From the NCBI GenBank assembly GCA_035530135.1, contig DATKVJ010000061.1:48808-112807 (forward strand): a DNA stretch of 64,000 bases, read 5' to 3'. The notes beneath the pieces were generated by a model. The model was not told the DNA's origin. It saw only the letters and a list, made by a program, of their open reading frames with translations, and made no database searches. Numbering within the stretch: the first letter of the stretch is position 1; each line of letters begins with the position of its first letter. Source of the stretch: CAIYYX01 sp035530135 (GTDB lineage Bacteria; Pseudomonadota; Gammaproteobacteria; Burkholderiales; Rhodocyclaceae). Positions 60,736-64,000 of this stretch are shown here, one piece after another. The position numbers and the translations under genes were made by a program.

Positions 60736-60756
60736 CCCCTTTCCATGGGAAAGGGG
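60736..60756 (-). terminator. Intercistronic hairpin between bzdQ and ferredoxin genes
   Basis: A perfect 9-bp stem (CCCCTTTCC and GGAAAGGGG) with a 3-base loop inside a 152-bp gap. It has no T-run on the minus strand. It is probably a partial terminator or message stabiliser that sets subunit amounts. The gap also holds GGAAGTCCCCTGGTGGGAC (60659-60677 region), related to the second module of the REP-like repeats. Confidence 0.55.
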
Positions 60757-60784
60757 GTGGGAGATAGGCGGTTATATTATTTCC

Positions 60785-61681
60785 TCAGGCGGCCTTGGCG
60801 GCGGCAGCGCCCTGCTTCTGCATCAGCGTGTAGCCGAACAGCGCGGCGCCCAGGGCCCCGGCGATCTGGCTGTCGTACTTGGTCGCCGCCGCGGTGGTGC
60901 CGAGCAGCTTCTCGATCCGCTTGACCACGCCGGAGTTCTTGGCGATGCCGCCGGTGATGAAGAAATCGTTCTCGACGCCGATGCGCTCGATCAGCGACAC
61001 CACCCGCTCGGCCATCGCCTGGCAGTAGGCGGCGATCACCTTGTTCTTGGTGTAGCCGGACTTCAGCAGGCCCAGCGCCTCGGACTTGGCGAAGACCACG
61101 CAGGTCGAGGACACCGCCGCCGGTTCGACATCGACGTCGAAGGAGCGCTCGCCCAGTTCGGCGATCGGGATCTGCATCAGGTCGGCGATCACCTCCATGC
61201 CGCGTCCGGTGCCGGCCGCGCACTTGTCGTTCATCAGGAAGTTGGTGACCTTGCCCTTCTCGTCGCAGTGGATGGCCTTGCAGTCCTGGCCGCCCATGTC
61301 GAGGATGGTGCGGATCGTGGGGCCGCCCATGTAGTTGGCGCCGCGCGCGTGGCAGGCGATCTCGGTGATCGCCTTGTGCGCGAAGGGCACGTTGACCCGG
61401 CCGTAGCCGGTACCGATGACGTAGGTGATGTCTTCCAGCTTCATGCCCGATTTCTCCAGCACGCCCTTCAGGGCGTTGGTGGCCGAGTCCGGGCTGTTGT
61501 TGCCGGTGCGCATGCTGTTGTAGCCGTACAGCTCGCCGTCGACGCAGACCACCGCCTGCGAGCTGACCGAGCCGACGTCGATGCCGGCGGTGACGATCCT
61601 GGCGTCGCGCCAGTTCTTCGAGTCGTCGGTCCAGCAGCTCTCCGCCCAGCGCCAGTATTCCTTCTTGTCTCCTGCTGCCAT
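60785..61681 (-). CDS. bzdQ: Benzoyl-CoA reductase ATPase subunit BzdQ
   Basis: A 298-residue actin-like ATPase of the BadF/BadG/BcrA/BcrD family: phosphate motif TAGIDVGSVSSQAVV (residues 31-45), DMGGQDCKAI (near 130) and FITGGIAKNSGVV (near 240). The Cys in NDKCAAGTGRG shares a [4Fe-4S] cluster with the partner subunit. ATP use drives electrons into the active-site clusters. The small size (298, not about 436 as in Thauera BcrA) marks the Azoarcus type. Confidence 0.92.
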   Translation of the reverse strand: MAAGDKKEYWRWAESCWTDDSKNWRDARIVTAGIDVGSVSSQAVVCVDGELYGYNSMRTGNNSPDSATNALKGVLEKSGMKLEDITYVIGTGYGRVNVPFAHKAITEIACHARGANYMGGPTIRTILDMGGQDCKAIHCDEKGKVTNFLMNDKCAAGTGRGMEVIADLMQIPIAELGERSFDVDVEPAAVSSTCVVFAKSEALGLLKSGYTKNKVIAAYCQAMAERVVSLIERIGVENDFFITGGIAKNSGVVKRIEKLLGTTAAATKYDSQIAGALGAALFGYTLMQKQGAAAAKAA

Positions 61682-61719
61682 GATGGTTTCCTTTCAGGTT
61701 TTTCGGATGGGATGGATGC

Positions 61720-62529
61720 TCAGGCGTGGCCGTCGGCCGCGATCAGCGCGGCGCCCAGGGCGCTGATGTATTCGGGCATGTCCGGCAGGTTGATCCGATC
61801 GACGCCGAGCGAGGTCTTCAGCGAAGAGACGAAGCCCGGGTTATTGACCATGCCGCCGATCAGGATCACGTCGCCCTCGATCCCGACCCGCCGCACCATG
61901 GCGCAGACCCGGCTGGCGACCGCGTCGAGCACCGACTTGGCGATGTCCTCCTTGGGCGTGGCGGAGTGGATCAGGGACACCACCTCGGACTCGGCGAACA
62001 CCGTGCATTGCGCGTTCATCGGGATGCTCTTGTCGGAGCGCAGGCTGGCCTCGCCGAACTCCTTGAGCGAGAGCTGCAATGCGCGGGCCATCGATTCGGC
62101 GAAGGCGCCGGCGCCGGCGGCGCACTTCTCGTTGCCGGCGAAATCCACCACCTTGCCCTCGGCGTTGGCCTTGACGCCGCGCCCTTCCTCGGCGCCGACG
62201 TCGACCACGGTCTGGGCGGTCGGGCACATGAACACGGCGCCGCGCGCGCCGGCCGAGACCTCGGTGACGTCGGCGTCGGCGAACCTGACCTGCTTGCGGC
62301 CGGCGCCGGTGGACACGATCCGCGTCACCTGCTCGCGGCTGATGCCGGCCTCCTTCATGCCGTCGGCGAGCGCCTTGTCGGCGGCCACGTCCATGTCCAG
62401 CTCATCGGGAAACATCATGTGTTTGCCCTTGACGCCCCACTTCAGCTGGGGCGCACCCTCCACCTTGAGTTCTTCGAGAAACACCACCTTGACGGTGCGC
62501 GAACCCATGTCTATTCCGGCTGTGATCAT
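61720..62529 (-). CDS. bzdP: Benzoyl-CoA reductase ATPase subunit BzdP
   Basis: A 269-residue actin-like ATPase, partner of BzdQ: TAGIDMGSRTVKVVFLEE (3-20), VVDVGAEEGRGVKANAEG (near 107), NEKCAAGAGAFAESMA with the cluster Cys, and LIGGMVNNPGF (near 223). The spacing to bzdQ is 38 bp and to bzdO 14 bp. Together the two form the ATP-hydrolysing electron activase module of the class I reductase in the cytoplasm. Confidence 0.92.
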   Translation of the reverse strand: MITAGIDMGSRTVKVVFLEELKVEGAPQLKWGVKGKHMMFPDELDMDVAADKALADGMKEAGISREQVTRIVSTGAGRKQVRFADADVTEVSAGARGAVFMCPTAQTVVDVGAEEGRGVKANAEGKVVDFAGNEKCAAGAGAFAESMARALQLSLKEFGEASLRSDKSIPMNAQCTVFAESEVVSLIHSATPKEDIAKSVLDAVASRVCAMVRRVGIEGDVILIGGMVNNPGFVSSLKTSLGVDRINLPDMPEYISALGAALIAADGHA

Positions 62530-62543
62530 TGTTTCCTCCTGGT

Positions 62544-63851
62544 TCAGGCGTGTACGAAATCACGCCGTAGATTGAGTGTTTCCATGAACGAATCGACGCG
62601 GTTCTGGGTGCGCCCGATGTCGAATTCGCGTTCGTCGCCCATGTTGCCTTCGAAGGTCATCACCGGGATGCCGGCGGCGGCCAGGCCCAGGCGGTTCTCC
62701 ATGATGCCGATCGACAGTCCCTCGCAGCCGCGGTTCAGATGCAGCATGACGCCATCGACACCCCACTCCTTGACGATGGTCTTCATCATCTCGGTCTTCA
62801 GGCGCGGGTCGTAGAAGTGCTGCCACTGGGGCTTGGACAGGTTCCAGTCGCAATACAGCTTCATCGCCTGCTCGCGCGTGGTGATCTCTATGCCCTGTTC
62901 CATCGGCGTGGTGCGCGGACCCCAGCTGCCGTCCTGCTTGGTCTCCCAGATGCCTTCGAGGCCGAAGGTGTAGAGCGAGCCGATCGATACCGCGCCGAAC
63001 TCCTCCAGGTAGCGGAACACCTTGAGGAAGGCCCAGGGCGGCTGGGTGTCGGACATCACCCGGCAGCGCTCGTTGGGCACCGCGGCGATGCCGCGGGCGA
63101 CGCGATCGCGGACCTCGTCGCGGCACTCCTCGTAGAAGTCGGCGCACCACTTGGAGGACTTCGACAGCGTCGCCAGCACGTAGAGCGAGTACATGGTCTT
63201 CTCGTCGAGCGGCGCCGGCTTGGCCTTGTTCAGGGTGCAGATCTCCGCCCACAGCGCGGTCGAGCGCATCTCGTTCTTGACCGCCTCGATGAACAGCTCG
63301 TCGTCGTACTTGCGGCCGGTGACCTGCTCCAGCCACTCGATCGATTCCAGGCCCTGGTTGGTGACGTACATCAGGCGCTCGTCGGTGAGATCCTTGTAGG
63401 CGCCGACCGAGACGTCGATGAACCTGACCGGGGTGTCCTCGAGCTTGGAGGCGTGCTGGTACCACTTGGCGTGGGAGCAGCAGATCTGCGTCTGGAAGTT
63501 GAAGTCCGGCTTCGGGAAGGGACCGCCGAACAGGTACTTGTCGAGGTAGATCGAGCCCCAGTAGGTGCGCATGTAGGCGCACAGGTCGCGGGCGAAGCCG
63601 GCGGACTCGGCGGCGTCCTGGCATTGCTTGTTGAATTTCTTGTCGTTGGCCACCGAGGCGCCGTAGGGTTCGCCGGTCAGCGAATAGACGTCGCGGCCCA
63701 GCCCCGCGGGAATCGCGTCGAGCGCCCAGGCCGAGCCGGACCAGCGGATGCCGCCCTTGTCCTTGGCGCTGGCGTAGTTGATGTAGTACTGCTCGCGCAG
63801 CTCCTTGGCCTTTTTCCAGCACTTCAGCGGTTCGGTTTTATACGTGGCCAT
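62544..63851 (-). CDS. bzdO: Benzoyl-CoA reductase catalytic subunit BzdO
   Basis: A 435-residue subunit of the 2-hydroxyacyl-CoA dehydratase/benzoyl-CoA reductase fold. It shows LFGGPFPKPDFNFQTQICCSHAKWYQHASKLE and LHLNRGCEGLSIGIMENRL (regions near 110 and 375), whose Cys residues ligate the active-site cluster. It pairs with BzdN to reduce benzoyl-CoA to the cyclic diene. The ATG overlaps the bzdN stop by 1 bp (TGATG), with GAGGAG as ribosome-binding site. Confidence 0.92.
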   Translation of the reverse strand: MATYKTEPLKCWKKAKELREQYYINYASAKDKGGIRWSGSAWALDAIPAGLGRDVYSLTGEPYGASVANDKKFNKQCQDAAESAGFARDLCAYMRTYWGSIYLDKYLFGGPFPKPDFNFQTQICCSHAKWYQHASKLEDTPVRFIDVSVGAYKDLTDERLMYVTNQGLESIEWLEQVTGRKYDDELFIEAVKNEMRSTALWAEICTLNKAKPAPLDEKTMYSLYVLATLSKSSKWCADFYEECRDEVRDRVARGIAAVPNERCRVMSDTQPPWAFLKVFRYLEEFGAVSIGSLYTFGLEGIWETKQDGSWGPRTTPMEQGIEITTREQAMKLYCDWNLSKPQWQHFYDPRLKTEMMKTIVKEWGVDGVMLHLNRGCEGLSIGIMENRLGLAAAGIPVMTFEGNMGDEREFDIGRTQNRVDSFMETLNLRRDFVHA

Positions 63852-64000
63852 CAGAACAACTCCTCTTCGCTCATCGTTTCCAGGAATGCCTCGATGCGGA
63901 TGCGGAACGGTCCGATCGGGTTGGTGATATCGAACTCCAGGAACAGCGTCGGGATGCCGTTCTTCTCCAGGTGTTCCTTGAGGTCGGGGTAGTCGCCCTC
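63851..64000 (-). CDS. bzdN: Benzoyl-CoA reductase subunit BzdN, C-terminal end only
   Basis: Only the last 49 residues are in the window; the gene continues past the right edge. The visible end (HLEKNGIPTLFLEFDITNPI then GPFRIRIEAFLETM) is the conserved C-terminus of the second catalytic subunit in this family, and its place directly before bzdO fits bzdN. The promoter and the regulator of the operon lie outside the window. Confidence 0.88.
   Translation of the reverse strand, partial: EGDYPDLKEHLEKNGIPTLFLEFDITNPIGPFRIRIEAFLETMSEEELF

Overview
The window is a 64-kb piece of a GC-rich chromosome from a bacterium that degrades aromatic compounds, most likely a denitrifying betaproteobacterium of the Azoarcus/Aromatoleum/Thauera type (Rhodocyclales). 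The evidence is an Azoarcus-type class I benzoyl-CoA reductase operon (gene order N-O-P-Q-M), an nnrS gene typical of denitrifiers, a complete set of genes matching the anaerobic indoleacetate (auxin) pathway described in Azoarcus evansii and Aromatoleum aromaticum, and a hybrid (CoA-thioester) aerobic aminobenzoate enzyme. I see no insertion sequence, phage, CRISPR array, tRNA or rRNA.

Layout. 1-13.6 kb is mixed housekeeping and accessory DNA: the 3' part of a thiamine-diphosphate enzyme; two chemoreceptors that both carry their Cache-like sensor at the C-terminus; an MFS transporter; an OxlT-like transporter behind a near-perfect sigma-54 promoter, followed by a gamma-glutamyltransferase/oxamate-hydrolase-like enzyme; a small Cys/His protein with a TonB receptor; a GcvA-type LysR regulator; and small DUF3563-type proteins. 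13.7-17.2 kb is feoA-feoB and a radical SAM protein. 17.2-25.1 kb (minus strand) is an operon for an unknown 128-aa protein, a branched-chain-type ABC importer (livK, livH, a livM-livG fusion, livF) and a two-domain 2-aminobenzoyl-CoA (or salicylyl-CoA) monooxygenase/reductase. 25.2-48.6 kb (plus strand) is the indoleacetate cluster: RidA, GntR regulator, thiolase, IaaB-type CoA ligase, hydantoinase-like pair, acyl-CoA dehydrogenase, two-subunit B12 mutase, three-subunit molybdenum hydroxylase, IaaL-type CoA transferase, 3-hydroxyacyl-CoA dehydrogenase/enoyl-CoA hydratase fusion, a second LivK and a fused indolepyruvate:ferredoxin oxidoreductase. 48.6-55.1 kb holds nnrS, a luciferase-like oxidoreductase, an MFS exporter and an M16 peptidase. 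55.1-59.0 kb holds meaB and a divergent trio (opine-dehydrogenase-like, 3-hydroxyacyl-CoA dehydrogenase, alpha/beta-hydrolase fold). 58.9-64.0 kb (minus strand) is the benzoyl-CoA reductase operon, running off the right edge.

How it fits together (family knowledge plus inference). Indoleacetate is taken up by the Liv system and hydroxylated by the molybdenum enzyme. Its lactam ring is opened by the ATP-dependent hydantoinase pair to (2-aminophenyl)succinate, which is activated by CoA transfer and rearranged by the B12 mutase to 2-aminobenzylmalonyl-CoA. The unusual dehydrogenase decarboxylates and oxidises this, the fusion protein hydrates and oxidises it, and the thiolase releases 2-aminobenzoyl-CoA. 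From there the flavin monooxygenase/reductase offers an aerobic exit and benzoyl-CoA reductase an anaerobic one. A 21-bp operator-like sequence is present in identical form (inverted) in the divergent promoter at 25.1 kb and in the divergent promoter at 56.0 kb, with a close variant before the GntR gene. This suggests that the importer, the monooxygenase, the iaa genes, meaB and the 56-59 kb trio form one regulon. The trio has no assigned role in published schemes known to me and is the best candidate here for undescribed chemistry.
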